A stretch of DNA of 32,796 nucleotides from an uncultured Gammaproteobacteria bacterium (GCA_903887045.1 CAISOD010000300.1:1-32796), one strand, 5' to 3'. Positions 1 to 8,208 are shown, counted from the first letter of the stretch. The notes: generated by a model from the letters alone, not told the origin. Program-made: numbers and translations.

Positions 1-165
1 GGCGCCTCTGTTGATGGTGAACCCACCGGCAAATTTTGCCGTGGTGCTGGCGGTCGCCGGCACGGTGAGGGTAACCACGCTCGGCGGCGTATCGGCATGC
101 ACGGCAGCTGTACAGACTGCTGCGAGCAGGGTGGCCTTAACAAATTGTTTGGTGAATCTGGTCAT
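1..165 (-). CDS. Unknown exported protein, N-terminal fragment (runs off left edge)
   Basis: The reading frame starts at ATG 165 and is open for 55 codons to base 1, where the window cuts it. The first residues are MTRFTKQFVKATLLAA followed by VCTAAVHA-D. This is a textbook Sec signal peptide: basic n-region, short hydrophobic core and an AxA-like cleavage site near residue 25. The mature start is rich in Thr, Val, Pro and Ala (TPPSVVTLTVPATAS), as in the linker or beta-rich start of many periplasmic or surface proteins. A GGAG lies about 10 nt upstream of the start (176-179). The gene is divergent from the cyclophilin-like gene to its right. I do not recognise the family and too little is present to assign a function. 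Confidence 0.5.
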   Translation of the reverse strand, partial: MTRFTKQFVKATLLAAVCTAAVHADTPPSVVTLTVPATASTTAKFAGGFTINRGA

Positions 166-363
166 AGAGGTCTGGCTCCGGTCGTTAGCTAGGGGCTGAT
201 TAAGACACGGGCATTTTCTGGGGTCTGCGTAAATTCTGGATTAAGCTGATATTCAGCATGGGTTAATTTTCCAGCCCCAACATGAAGAACCGATAAATGC
301 TTTGTTAAGTTGTCTGGTGCGCGCGCTTGCAGCGTTTTCACACATCCAGCCGCTTTGGCCTTG

Positions 364-372
364 TGGTATCCT
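364..372 (+). promoter_or_regulatory. Candidate extended -10 promoter for the cyclophilin-like gene
   Basis: The sequence TGGTATCCT has a TG dinucleotide one base before a TATCCT hexamer, an extended -10 arrangement. It lies about 64 bp upstream of the ATG at 436. No good -35 element is visible. The rest of the 270-bp divergent gap (166-435) shows only a small 5-bp hairpin at 245-257 and nothing else I can name. Confidence 0.3.
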
Positions 373-435
373 CACTTCCTGCGTTTTGGACGCAAAAAAT
401 TTCCCTGTCTTGCCTCACGAAATGTTGTGATTTGA

Positions 436-2001
436 ATGATTGCCAACAAATACCCCGCCATGCTGATGGCCGCCGCTGCAAGCCTGGCTTGCTCAACGAC
501 TCTTGCGCAGACAGTGGTCTGCGTGGAAACCAATCTTGATACTTTCTGTATGGAGCTGTTGCAGAGCCAGGCACCGTTGGCTACCGCCAACTTCCTGCGC
601 TATGTCGACGACGGTGACTATACCGGCACGCTGCTGCACCAGAGCCAGCGGGGCAGCTATCTTGTGGGCGGCTTGTGGCAGGCGTCACTGGATCCTGTGG
701 CGATAGCGGCTGATGCCCCTGTGGCCTATGAAGCTTCCGTAGCCAATAGCCGCGGCACCGTGGCACTGGTGACAACTCCAGGCCAGCCCAACAGCGCTAC
801 CAGTGGCTTCCGCGTCAATGTGGCTGACAACTCCAACAGCTTTACGTCAATCAACAGCGGCACCGTGTTCGCCCGCATACTCGGTGATGGTCTGGCAGTT
901 GTAGACCGCCTCTCCAAATTAACGGTGCATGCGCTCAACGGCAGCCACCTGAACCAGGCGCCGATGCTGCAGCTCGACAGCAAGGTGACTGCTGACGATC
1001 TTGTGCAGATCACACGTGTCTACCGCTACTCCGGCACTCTGGCTGACTTCAACAACTACGGCGTGAACTTTCCGCCAAAGGAACAAATTCCGGCGCAAAT
1101 AGAAGAGGTGGCTTGCCTGCAAACATCGCTGGGCGAGCTCTGTATGCGGCTTTTCAGGGAAGATGCACCCAACACCGTGAACAACTTCGTCAAATACGTG
1201 ACAGACGGTGATTACAACGGCAGCTTCTTCCACCGTTCGGTGCCTGGCTTTGTAGTGCAAGGCGGCGGCTTCCGCTTTCAAGGTGGTGTTGTGAGTGAGG
1301 TCCCAGCCGATCCGGCCGTAGTCAATGAATACAAGCGCCCCAACACCTACGGCACCTTTGCCATGGCCAAGCTGGGCGACCAGCCGAACAGCGCCACCAA
1401 TCAATGGTTCCTCAATGTTGCCGACAATACTTCCATTTTGAACACCAGCAACAACGGTGGCTTCACGGTGTTCGGTGAAGTTATCCCTAGCGACATCCCC
1501 GTGCTTGTCGACATTGCCGCCATTCGCCCCTACGACCTGAGCGCCAGTCTTGGGGGAACCTTCGCCGAAGTACCGCTGTTGAATCCTGACGCCAATCGTT
1601 CATCGGATGACTTCATCAACGTTGAAAGCGCCTATCTATCACGGCGCGACGTGGCTGCGCAGGCTGTACAAAACGCAGGCCCGCTCAGCAAAGTGGTGGC
1701 ACTTGGCAATTTTGGCCTGCAGTTCACAGGCTCAGGGGTCCGCATCCCTGTTCGGGTGAATGGCAAGTTGTACCAACTCGTCCTGAACCGTAGCGCTGAT
1801 GATGCGAGCTTGTTCAGCGTGGACCTGATCCGTATCGTAGAGCTGAAAGATTCCAATCGAATTGCCGCCAATTTTGATGGTGTGTTGCTGACGATCCCGA
1901 CAGTACGTGTAGGGGACAATGTCTATGCCAACGTGACATTGCGTGTAACCGATACGCGTACATTGACGTTCAAACTGGAAAGCTTCGAGCAACTCCCTTG
2001 A
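436..2001 (+). CDS. Exported protein with two tandem cyclophilin-type peptidyl-prolyl isomerase domains
   Basis: This 521-residue protein probably acts in the periplasm or outside the cell. Residues 1-25 form a signal peptide (hydrophobic Ala/Leu stretch, then TTLAQ). Residues about 27-190 and 225-385 are two cyclophilin-like domains. The second keeps the active-site pattern: FFHR with Arg267, VVQGG with Gln275, QPNSATNQWFLN at 316-327, and a late FGEV. In the first domain the same positions read LLHQ (Gln69 for the catalytic Arg) and LVGG (no Gln), so it is probably inactive as an isomerase. Residues about 400-521 form a beta-rich C-terminal region I cannot assign. No clear ribosome-binding site precedes ATG 436; ATG 460 (Met9) would still leave a signal peptide. 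It lies 15 nt upstream of the thioesterase gene and may be cotranscribed. The domain family is sure, the physiological substrate unknown. Confidence 0.85.
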   Translation: MIANKYPAMLMAAAASLACSTTLAQTVVCVETNLDTFCMELLQSQAPLATANFLRYVDDGDYTGTLLHQSQRGSYLVGGLWQASLDPVAIAADAPVAYEASVANSRGTVALVTTPGQPNSATSGFRVNVADNSNSFTSINSGTVFARILGDGLAVVDRLSKLTVHALNGSHLNQAPMLQLDSKVTADDLVQITRVYRYSGTLADFNNYGVNFPPKEQIPAQIEEVACLQTSLGELCMRLFREDAPNTVNNFVKYVTDGDYNGSFFHRSVPGFVVQGGGFRFQGGVVSEVPADPAVVNEYKRPNTYGTFAMAKLGDQPNSATNQWFLNVADNTSILNTSNNGGFTVFGEVIPSDIPVLVDIAAIRPYDLSASLGGTFAEVPLLNPDANRSSDDFINVESAYLSRRDVAAQAVQNAGPLSKVVALGNFGLQFTGSGVRIPVRVNGKLYQLVLNRSADDASLFSVDLIRIVELKDSNRIAANFDGVLLTIPTVRVGDNVYANVTLRVTDTRTLTFKLESFEQLP

Positions 2002-2016
2002 AAAAAAGGAGCCTTC

Positions 2017-2421
2017 ATGGCGATCGAACAGGATGTTGACCCCGATCCGCGCCCGAGTGGTTGGCACGCACTGCAACTCGTGGCGCTGCCAGGTGATACC
2101 AATCAGCACGGCCTGATCCACGGCGGTTGGATGGTGGGTCAGATGGACATGGCCGGCAACATGGCGTGCACACGTGAAACCCGGGGCAAAGTAGCGACTG
2201 TGGCGATCGAGAACATTGCGTTCCTGTCACCCATCCAGGTGGGTCAGACTGTTGGTTGCTTCACCAGAATCCTCGGCATTGGTCGCAGTTCGGTGCGGGT
2301 TGAAGTGGATGCGTGGGTGCGCAACCTCGATAAAGAAGCAGCATGGGTGAAAGTGGCGGAAGGACTGTTCGTGTTTGTTGCGATCGACGATAACGGCCGT
2401 ACGCGCGCGATCAGCCGCTGA
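2017..2421 (+). CDS. yciA: YciA-type acyl-CoA thioesterase (hotdog fold)
   Basis: This 134-residue cytoplasmic enzyme should hydrolyse acyl-CoA thioesters to free acid and CoA. The sequence follows the YciA family closely: PGDTNQHGLIHGGWMVGQMD at 25-44, with Asp44 in the position of the catalytic acid, then VATVAIENIAFLSPIQVGQ and a C-terminal GLFVFVAIDDNGRTRAI block. In YciA the first motif reads PADTNANGDIFGGWLMSQMD. The Ile-Phe-Gly-Gly step is Ile-His-Gly-Gly here. A strong AAAAGGAG lies 7 nt before ATG 2017. It sits 15 nt after the cyclophilin-like gene on the same strand and ends one base before the convergent uvrD stop, leaving no room for a separate terminator. Confidence 0.88.
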   Translation: MAIEQDVDPDPRPSGWHALQLVALPGDTNQHGLIHGGWMVGQMDMAGNMACTRETRGKVATVAIENIAFLSPIQVGQTVGCFTRILGIGRSSVRVEVDAWVRNLDKEAAWVKVAEGLFVFVAIDDNGRTRAISR

Positions 2422-2422
2422 T

Positions 2423-4603
2423 TCAAAGCGCTTCCAGCCGCGCGTAGGCGGCAACCAGCCACTTGCCACCCACCGCGTCGAAATTGATCTGGATACGGGC
2501 GTTGTTGCCATTGCCTTCGCAGCTCAATACCACACCCTCACCAAAGCTCGGATGCCGTACACGCTGACCAAGCCGGATGCTATTGTTTTCAGTAGTGGCT
2601 GCTGCTCCGGGTGTACCCGACCACGATGATGCCCGATTGATCTGGCCCTTCATGCGTACATCCTGCTTCAGTGCGGCCGGAATTTCGCGGATGAAGCGTG
2701 ATGGCCGGGAGAAATTTTCTTCGCCGTGCAGTCGGCGTGATTCAGCATGGCACAAGAACAGCTTTTCCATTGCGCGGGTGACGCCCACATAACAAAGTCG
2801 CCGCTCTTCTTCGAGACCATCGAGACTATCGCCTGACATCTTGTGCGGAAACAGGCCCTCTTCCATGCCGGCGATGAACACCAGCGGAAACTCGAGCCCC
2901 TTGGCTGAGTGCAGTGTCATCAGCTGGACAGCGTCTTCATATTCGTCGGCTTGTGCATCGCCCGCATCGAGAGCGGCTTTGTCGATAAAGCCCGTCATGC
3001 GCTGCGGCAGGGTGAGGTCGGGCTCTGCGGCTTCGCTTTCCTGCGCATAGCCGCGAGCAGCGTTGATCAGTTCTTCCAGGTTCTCCAGACGCGAGCTGGC
3101 TTTCTCGCCGCCTTCTTTCTCGTGATGCGGAATCAAGCCGCTCTGGCGTATCACGTAATCCATGGTCACGTGCAATTCGTGATCGGCGCTGTACTCATCG
3201 AGGCTGTTGATCAATGTCATGAAGCCGCCGACATTCTGCGCAGCTCGTGCACCCAGCATGCCGTGCGCCACTGCTCGCTGTGATGCCTGCCACAATGACA
3301 CGCGTTGCTCGCGCGCGATCGTGCGCAGGTTTTCCAGCGTTGCATTGCCGATGCCGCGCACTGGCACATTCACAACGCGCTCAAAAGCGGCATCGTCGTC
3401 TCTGTTGGTAACAAGGCGCAGGTACGCCATTGCATTGCGGATTTCGAGACGCTCATAGAAGCGGAATCCGCCGTAGATGCGGTAGGGCATGCTGACGCGC
3501 AGCAGCGCTTCTTCCAGCTCGCGCGATTGCGCGTTGGAGCGATACAGGATCACGCTGTCGTCACGGCGACGGCCTTTGCGTACCCACTGATCAATCTGGT
3601 CAACAATGAATCGGGCTTCATCCTGTTCATTGAAGGCGGTATAGACGGAAATCGGCTCGCCTTCTTGCCCATCTGTCCACAACTCCTTGCCCAGTCGACC
3701 AGTGTTGTTTGCGATCAACTCATTGGCAGCCTTCAGTATGGTGCTGGTGGAGCGGTAGTTTTGCTCAAGCCGAATCAGTGTGGCCGGCGCAAAGTCCTGG
3801 GTGAACTGCTGAATGTTTTCGATACGGGCACCGCGCCAGCCGTAAATACTCTGGTCGTCATCCCCCACTACGGTAATGCGGCCCTGCTTGCCGGCCAATA
3901 CACGCAGCCAGGCATATTGGATGGCGTTGGTGTCCTGGAATTCGTCGACGAGGATTTGCGAGAAACGACGCTGGTAGTAGTCGAGGAGTCCGGGGTGCCT
4001 GAGCCAAAGCTCATGAGCGCGAAGCAAGAGTTCGCCGAAATCAACCATCCCGCCTCGTTCGCAGGCTTGTTCATACGCCTCGTACACGCTGATCATTGCG
4101 CGGTGATAGTCGTCACCGAGATGTTCGAGGTGGCTGGCGCGCAGGCCTTCGTCCTTTTGCTGGTTGATAAACCACTGGCACTGTTTGGCCGGCCATTTGG
4201 CTTCATCCAGCTCCAGGGTTTGCAGGATGCGCTTGATAAGTCGGTGCTGGTCATCAGAGTCGAGAATCTGGAACTTCTCTGGCAGACCAGCCTCCTGCCA
4301 GTGCGAACGCAGCAGGCGGTGAGCCAGGCCATGAAAGGTACCCACCCACATTCCCCCCAACGAGTGGCCCAAGAGGCTTTCAATGCGGTGACGCATCTCG
4401 CTGGCGGCTTTGTTGGTGAAAGTCACCGCCAGCAATCCGGCAGGCGCTACCCCTTCCATCTGGATCAACCAGGCGATGCGGTGCACCAGTACCCGGGTCT
4501 TGCCACTGCCAGCGCCTGCCAGCACCAGAAGGTTGCCCGGTTCGGCGGTTACTGCCTGCCGCTGGGCATCGTTCAGATCGTTCAAAATATGCGAAACATC
4601 CAT
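2423..4603 (-). CDS. uvrD: DNA helicase II UvrD (SF1A)
   Basis: This ATP-driven 3'-5' helicase acts in nucleotide excision repair and methyl-directed mismatch repair. The 726-residue length matches UvrD. Visible SF1 motifs are Walker A AGAGSGKT at 29-36, DEFQD near 219-223, GDDDQSIYGWRGA near 246-258, the LEQNYRS block, TLHSAKGLEFPLVF and the YVGVTRA block. The C-terminal segment RVRHPSFGEGVV...KWLVAAYARLE is the UvrD-specific tail, which separates it from Rep and PcrA. The start is set at ATG 4603 because MDVSHILNDLNDAQRQAV aligns with the UvrD N terminus; the in-frame upstream extension has no family support. No Shine-Dalgarno is visible and a TACAAT hexamer lies only 9 bp upstream. I found no convincing LexA box. 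Confidence 0.96.
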   Translation of the reverse strand: MDVSHILNDLNDAQRQAVTAEPGNLLVLAGAGSGKTRVLVHRIAWLIQMEGVAPAGLLAVTFTNKAASEMRHRIESLLGHSLGGMWVGTFHGLAHRLLRSHWQEAGLPEKFQILDSDDQHRLIKRILQTLELDEAKWPAKQCQWFINQQKDEGLRASHLEHLGDDYHRAMISVYEAYEQACERGGMVDFGELLLRAHELWLRHPGLLDYYQRRFSQILVDEFQDTNAIQYAWLRVLAGKQGRITVVGDDDQSIYGWRGARIENIQQFTQDFAPATLIRLEQNYRSTSTILKAANELIANNTGRLGKELWTDGQEGEPISVYTAFNEQDEARFIVDQIDQWVRKGRRRDDSVILYRSNAQSRELEEALLRVSMPYRIYGGFRFYERLEIRNAMAYLRLVTNRDDDAAFERVVNVPVRGIGNATLENLRTIAREQRVSLWQASQRAVAHGMLGARAAQNVGGFMTLINSLDEYSADHELHVTMDYVIRQSGLIPHHEKEGGEKASSRLENLEELINAARGYAQESEAAEPDLTLPQRMTGFIDKAALDAGDAQADEYEDAVQLMTLHSAKGLEFPLVFIAGMEEGLFPHKMSGDSLDGLEEERRLCYVGVTRAMEKLFLCHAESRRLHGEENFSRPSRFIREIPAALKQDVRMKGQINRASSWSGTPGAAATTENNSIRLGQRVRHPSFGEGVVLSCEGNGNNARIQINFDAVGGKWLVAAYARLEAL

Positions 4604-4611
4604 GGGCGGGC

Positions 4612-4617
4612 ATTGTA
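4612..4617 (-). promoter_or_regulatory. Candidate uvrD -10 element
   Basis: On the minus strand TACAAT (5 of 6 to TATAAT) ends 8 bases before the uvrD ATG. A start site 6-7 bases downstream would make the mRNA leaderless or nearly so. No good -35 hexamer is visible at 16-18 bp. Confidence 0.35.
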
Positions 4618-4787
4618 GAGCAATGAAAAACTTTGCATAGGCAAACCAAAATATTGTTGCTACCATCGACCGGTCTCTCGCTTTTCCTACCCTTGATAAG
4701 TAGCAGCGGAGAGGCCAAGTACCAATAGCACTAAAAGCAAAATTGGGTTCCGCCACAGTTGTGGTATGCAAAAAGCAAGAGAGTGAT

Positions 4788-5003
4788 ATGGCAGAGCAAG
4801 TAGAAGGCACCGTCAAATGGTTTAATGACGAAAAGGGATTCGGCTTTATTGAACAATCTGGCGGCAAGGATGTGTTCGTACACTACAGCGCTATTCAGTC
4901 TGATGGTCGTCGCACTCTGAAGGAAGGTCAGAAAGTAAAAATGACCGTGACCCAGAGCGCCAAGGGTCCACAGGCTGAAAACGTCTCCGTTGTCGGCGGT
5001 TAA
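4788..5003 (+). CDS. Cold-shock domain protein (CspA family)
   Basis: This 71-residue single cold-shock domain binds single-stranded RNA or DNA and acts as an RNA chaperone. It opens with [21 protein letters not shown]1 (KGFGFIE) and RNP2 (VFVHYSAI) are both intact, and the chain ends with the usual [11 protein letters not shown] strand. ATG 4788 is chosen because the family begins at this point; an in-frame upstream start at 4743 would add 15 unsupported residues. A weak AAGAGAG precedes it. The gene is divergent from uvrD, with a 184-bp region between them. Whether it is cold-induced or constitutive cannot be read from the sequence; I could not recognise a cold-box in the leader. Confidence 0.93.
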   Translation: MAEQVEGTVKWFNDEKGFGFIEQSGGKDVFVHYSAIQSDGRRTLKEGQKVKMTVTQSAKGPQAENVSVVGG

Positions 5004-5036
5004 CACCTCCGATCGCTGTCCGCCTCCTGATGCTTA

Positions 5037-5067
5037 CTGCTTCGTAGCGTGACCCGCTACGAGGCAG
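5037..5067 (+). terminator. Strong hairpin downstream of the cold-shock gene
   Basis: CTGCTTCGTAGCG (5037-5049) and CGCTACGAGGCAG (5055-5067) pair over 13 bp with a single G-U wobble and a 5-base loop. It begins 33 bases after the cold-shock gene stop codon. No T-run follows (GAGCTCTATATAG), so it may be a weak terminator, a 3'-end-protecting stem or part of the hexR leader. Confidence 0.5.
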
Positions 5068-5221
5068 GAGCTCTATATAGTATAGGTTGCACTGCAGCCA
5101 AGTTGGTTCCGACAAGCTTTCTGCCTTGTTCGGCGATACTTTAATTGCCCCCAATTTTGCTCTGTACTACGTTAGCGTCCCTGTCCCTTCTACGCTGACG
5201 GAGGTTTCTCTGAACGCATCC

Positions 5222-6070
5222 ATGCTGCTTCGCCGTATCCAGGCCCAGCTGGACCATCTGCGTAAATCCGAGCGCAAGGTGGCCGAATTAGTCCTGCAAG
5301 ACCCCACGCAAATGCTGCCAATGCGCATTGCCGACTTGGCGGCGGCGGTTGGTGTTAGCGAACCCACGGTAATCCGCTTTTGTCGAGCCCTGGGTTTTGA
5401 TGGCTTTCAGTCATTCAAATTACAGTTGGCGCAGTACCTCGGTAGCAGTGGCAATTATGTGCAGTTCTCTGTCAGCGCCCAGGATTCGGTTGCCGATGTT
5501 AACCGCAAGGTATTCGATGCCACGATAGGTTCACTGCTCGACGTGCGCGATGAGATCGACCCGAAGGCACTTGAACAGGCCATAGCCGCACTCTGCGCGG
5601 CCAAGCGGGTAGAGTTCTACGGCTTTGGGGCGTCTGGCTCAGTGGCAATTGATGCGCAACACAAATTCTTTCGTTTGCAGGTGTCAGCCGCGGCCTACAC
5701 CGACCCGCACATCCAGCACATGTCCGCCGTTTCGCTTCGACCAGATGATGTCGTAGTAGCGATCTCCCAGTCAGGGCGTACGAAGGCATTGATCCAGAGT
5801 GTGAATCTCGCGCGAGAAGCTGGTGCAAAAGTAATCGGACTGGTGCCGCGCAACACACCGCTGGCAGAGCTTTGCCATTTTCCTATCCACATCAACGTGG
5901 AGGAGAGTGAGTTGGTCTATACGCCGGTATCGTCTCGCATCGCCCACCTGGTTGTGATTGATGTGTTGGCTATGGGAGTGGCCCGCGGACGTGGTGATTT
6001 GCTACAGGACTATCTCAAACGGCTGAACCGTAGTTTGCGGAGTCTGCGAGCCCCCGGGCGCCTTCGCTAA
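5222..6070 (+). CDS. hexR: HexR-like RpiR-family transcriptional regulator (HTH + SIS)
   Basis: RpiR-family repressors bind DNA through an N-terminal helix-turn-helix and sense sugar phosphates through a C-terminal SIS domain; HexR of pseudomonads responds to the Entner-Doudoroff intermediate KDPG. Here the HTH covers about residues 1-75 (RKSERKVAELVL, then VGVSEPTVIRFCRALGF). The SIS domain covers about 115-245 (GFGASGSVAIDAQHKFFRL, VVAISQSGRTK). The HexR-typical DAQHKFFR and TPVSSRIAHLVVIDVLA blocks are present. ATG 5222 gives 282 residues, but GGAGG at 5200-5204 is 17 nt away; it is ideally placed (5 nt) for an in-frame CTG at 5210, which would give 286 residues. No zwf, edd or eda gene is nearby; the nearest sugar gene is glmS. 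Family certain, HexR orthology likely. Confidence 0.82.
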   Translation: MLLRRIQAQLDHLRKSERKVAELVLQDPTQMLPMRIADLAAAVGVSEPTVIRFCRALGFDGFQSFKLQLAQYLGSSGNYVQFSVSAQDSVADVNRKVFDATIGSLLDVRDEIDPKALEQAIAALCAAKRVEFYGFGASGSVAIDAQHKFFRLQVSAAAYTDPHIQHMSAVSLRPDDVVVAISQSGRTKALIQSVNLAREAGAKVIGLVPRNTPLAELCHFPIHINVEESELVYTPVSSRIAHLVVIDVLAMGVARGRGDLLQDYLKRLNRSLRSLRAPGRLR

Positions 6071-6080
6071 GGAGTGCACA

Positions 6081-6164
6081 ATGACGGCAGTGGCGCCTAT
6101 TTCTACAATTGCATCGTACTCTGCAAAGCGAGATTTCAATGCCGAGAAAACTTCACGCTCATAG
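6081..6164 (+). CDS. Possible 27-residue small protein downstream of hexR
   Basis: ATG 6081 is preceded by AAGGAG at 6-base spacing, a better ribosome-binding site than several real genes here have, and the start is 10 bases after the hexR stop. The frame runs 27 codons (MTAVAPISTIASYSAKRDF...) to TAG 6162-6164. It has no recognisable domain or membrane segment. It may be a small translated gene, a coupled leader, or the remnant of a decayed downstream gene. The evidence is only the ribosome-binding site and spacing. Confidence 0.22.
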   Translation: MTAVAPISTIASYSAKRDFNAEKTSRS

Positions 6165-6372
6165 TTGAGTCTTCTTGAAGACTGCGGAGCAAAATCAAAC
6201 TCTCCGACATGGGGACGTATCTAGATTTCACAGCCATCGCAGAGTTCAACCCGTCTTCAGGCATGACACTGCAAGCCAGTCCACTTTCGACAGAAGTCCG
6301 AAAATTATCCACGCCAATTTGTGGAGCAATGGATGACTGGCCTTATTTACCTGCTTCACTGGTTGTATGTGC
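6165..6372. other. Gap between hexR and glmS with no convincing gene
   Basis: Together with the small frame before it, this makes about 300 bp between two converging genes. A short inverted repeat AGTCTT/AAGACT lies at 6168-6183. TCCAC/GTGGA at 6308-6325 forms a weak 5-bp stem that, read on the minus strand, is followed by TAATTTTC and could act as a poor glmS terminator. The same place contains TTATCCACG (6305-6313), one mismatch from a DnaA box, but it is isolated. I see no conserved protein on either strand. Confidence 0.4.
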
Positions 6373-8208
6373 TCACTCGACAGTCACGCTCTTTGCGAGA
6401 TTGCGCGGTTGATCGACGTCGGTGCCTTTTATGACGGCAACATGGTAGCTAAGCAGTTGCAGCGGTATTGTGTAGATGATTGGCGCGAGGAAATCACTGC
6501 AATGTGGGACGTTTAGCACCTTGATACCGGGCTCGTTGCTGATGCCCGCATTCGCATCGGCAAACACATAGAGTTGGCCGCCACGAGCGCGCACTTCCTG
6601 CAGGTTTGATTTCAGCTTTTCCAGCAGCTCATTATTGGGCGCTACTGTAATCACCGGCATTTCACTGTCGACCAACGCGAGTGGGCCATGCTTGAGTTCA
6701 CCGGCCGGATAGGCCTCGGCATGGATATAGGAAATTTCCTTCAGCTTCAATGCCCCTTCCATCGCTACTGGGTACTGTATGCCTCGTCCCAGAAACAAGG
6801 CATTGTGTTTTTCGGCAAAGTCATGGGCGAGCTTCAGTATTTCGTTGTCGAGCTTAAGCGCCAACTCCATGATGGCAGGTAGTTGATTGAGATCTGCGAC
6901 ATACTGCTCTTCCTGCGCAGCAGTCATGCCGTTGCGACGGGCAAGCGCCAGCGCGATCAACGACAGCACTGCCAACTGCGTTGTGAACGCCTTGGTGGAT
7001 GCAACTCCGATTTCGCGACCAGCAAAGGTCATCACGGCAACATCGGATTCTCGTACCAGCGTACTGCTCGCAACGTTGCATACAGCTATATGGCCTACGT
7101 AGCCGAGCTTCTTTGCATAACGTAAAGCTGCAAGCGTATCTGCTGTTTCGCCTGATTGTGAAATGGTGACAAATAGGCAATTGGCGGGTACCAGTATTTT
7201 CCGATAGCGGTATTCGCTGGCGATTTCCACGGTGCATGGAACACGCGCAATGTTCTCAAACCAGTGCTTGGCAACCATACCGGCATGACTACTGGTGCCA
7301 CAAGCTACGATGTGAACAGTGTGAACTTTATCGAGAATTTCTTTGGCGGCGACTCCAAACGATTCTTCCAACAGCCGGGTTTTGCCGATGCGGCCTTGCA
7401 GTGTGTTGCGTAGCACAGCCGGCTGCTCATGGATTTCCTTCTGCATGTAATGACGGTATTTGCCCTTCATTACTTCGTCATTGTCCTGACGAATCTGATT
7501 CATTTCGCGCGAGACTTCCTTGCCGTTATTCCAGATGCGCCAAGAGGTCAGTGTGATTTGTGCGATGTCGCCTTCTTCAAGATAAATGAACCTATCGGTC
7601 ACCTGGCCAAGTGCAGCAGGATCAGATGCGATAAAGTTCTCGCCAATGCCAACACCAATCACCAAGGGACTGCCACTTCGCGCACACACCAGACATGTCG
7701 GATCCGATTTGTCGATTACCGCAATACCGTAAGCGCCATGCAGCTGTGCTATTGCCGCTTTTACTGCGTCCGGGAGGCGGAGATTTTTTTCAATGGTAAT
7801 TGCATGGATCAAGTGAGCAATCACCTCGGTATCGGTGTCTGACTCAAACGCATAGCCTTTCCTTAGCAATACCCCCTTGAGTTCGAGATGATTCTCGATG
7901 ATGCCGTTATGCACAACCGCAATGGATTCGGTAGATATGTGTGGGTGAGCGTTGCGGTGTGACGGCTTGCCATGTGTCGCCCAGCGGGTGTGGGCAATAC
8001 CCAACGTACCCCGAACGGGGTGAGCGGTTATCTCGTCTTGCAGCGCTTGTACTTTCCCTACTGCTTTTATTGTTTGCAGCAAGGATTTGTCACAGTCGAC
8101 GACCGCAAGTCCTGCAGAGTCATAACCGCGATACTCCAGCCGGCGCAAGCCTTCGACAAGAATGTCGGTGATCTGCCGCTCTGCAATTGCTCCAACAATT
8201 CCACACAT
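6373..8208 (-). CDS. glmS: Glutamine-fructose-6-phosphate aminotransferase (isomerizing)
   Basis: GlmS converts fructose 6-phosphate and glutamine to glucosamine 6-phosphate and glutamate, the first step to UDP-GlcNAc for peptidoglycan and LPS. The 611-residue chain starts MCGIVGAIA, leaving Cys2 as the N-terminal nucleophile of the class II glutaminase domain (about 2-220, with RWATHG and HNGIIEN). Two SIS domains follow (about 290-430, with ACGTSSHAG and [11 protein letters not shown]; and about 460-600, with [18 protein letters not shown]). The C terminus [11 protein letters not shown] is the canonical end carrying the active-site Lys. AAGGAG precedes ATG 8208 at good spacing. It follows glmU by 24 nt and is surely cotranscribed. 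No glmR/DeoR-type gene lies between them as in some pseudomonads. I see no glmS ribozyme. Confidence 0.98.
   Translation of the reverse strand: MCGIVGAIAERQITDILVEGLRRLEYRGYDSAGLAVVDCDKSLLQTIKAVGKVQALQDEITAHPVRGTLGIAHTRWATHGKPSHRNAHPHISTESIAVVHNGIIENHLELKGVLLRKGYAFESDTDTEVIAHLIHAITIEKNLRLPDAVKAAIAQLHGAYGIAVIDKSDPTCLVCARSGSPLVIGVGIGENFIASDPAALGQVTDRFIYLEEGDIAQITLTSWRIWNNGKEVSREMNQIRQDNDEVMKGKYRHYMQKEIHEQPAVLRNTLQGRIGKTRLLEESFGVAAKEILDKVHTVHIVACGTSSHAGMVAKHWFENIARVPCTVEIASEYRYRKILVPANCLFVTISQSGETADTLAALRYAKKLGYVGHIAVCNVASSTLVRESDVAVMTFAGREIGVASTKAFTTQLAVLSLIALALARRNGMTAAQEEQYVADLNQLPAIMELALKLDNEILKLAHDFAEKHNALFLGRGIQYPVAMEGALKLKEISYIHAEAYPAGELKHGPLALVDSEMPVITVAPNNELLEKLKSNLQEVRARGGQLYVFADANAGISNEPGIKVLNVPHCSDFLAPIIYTIPLQLLSYHVAVIKGTDVDQPRNLAKSVTVE

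Noticed and set aside
2166-2181. CACGTGAAAC resembling a parS half-site in the thioesterase gene
   Set aside because: The left half (GTGCA) does not match; parS needs both halves of the palindrome.
3305-4618. 437-codon plus-strand open frame opposite uvrD
   Set aside because: It is the antisense shadow of a clearly conserved helicase, has no recognisable domain and no ribosome-binding site.
4604-4787. Search for a LexA (SOS) box in the uvrD/cold-shock divergent region
   Set aside because: No CTG-N10-CAG palindrome of good quality was seen; only a short CCACA/TGTGG inverted repeat near 4754.
6305-6313. TTATCCACG, one mismatch from a DnaA box, upstream of the glmS end
   Set aside because: Isolated, with no AT-rich element or neighbouring boxes; such 9-mers occur by chance in 33 kb.
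6209-6412. 67-codon plus-strand frame ending [10 protein letters not shown]
   Set aside because: Its end is the reverse complement of the glmS C terminus, a known source of spurious small proteins; no domain or ribosome-binding site.
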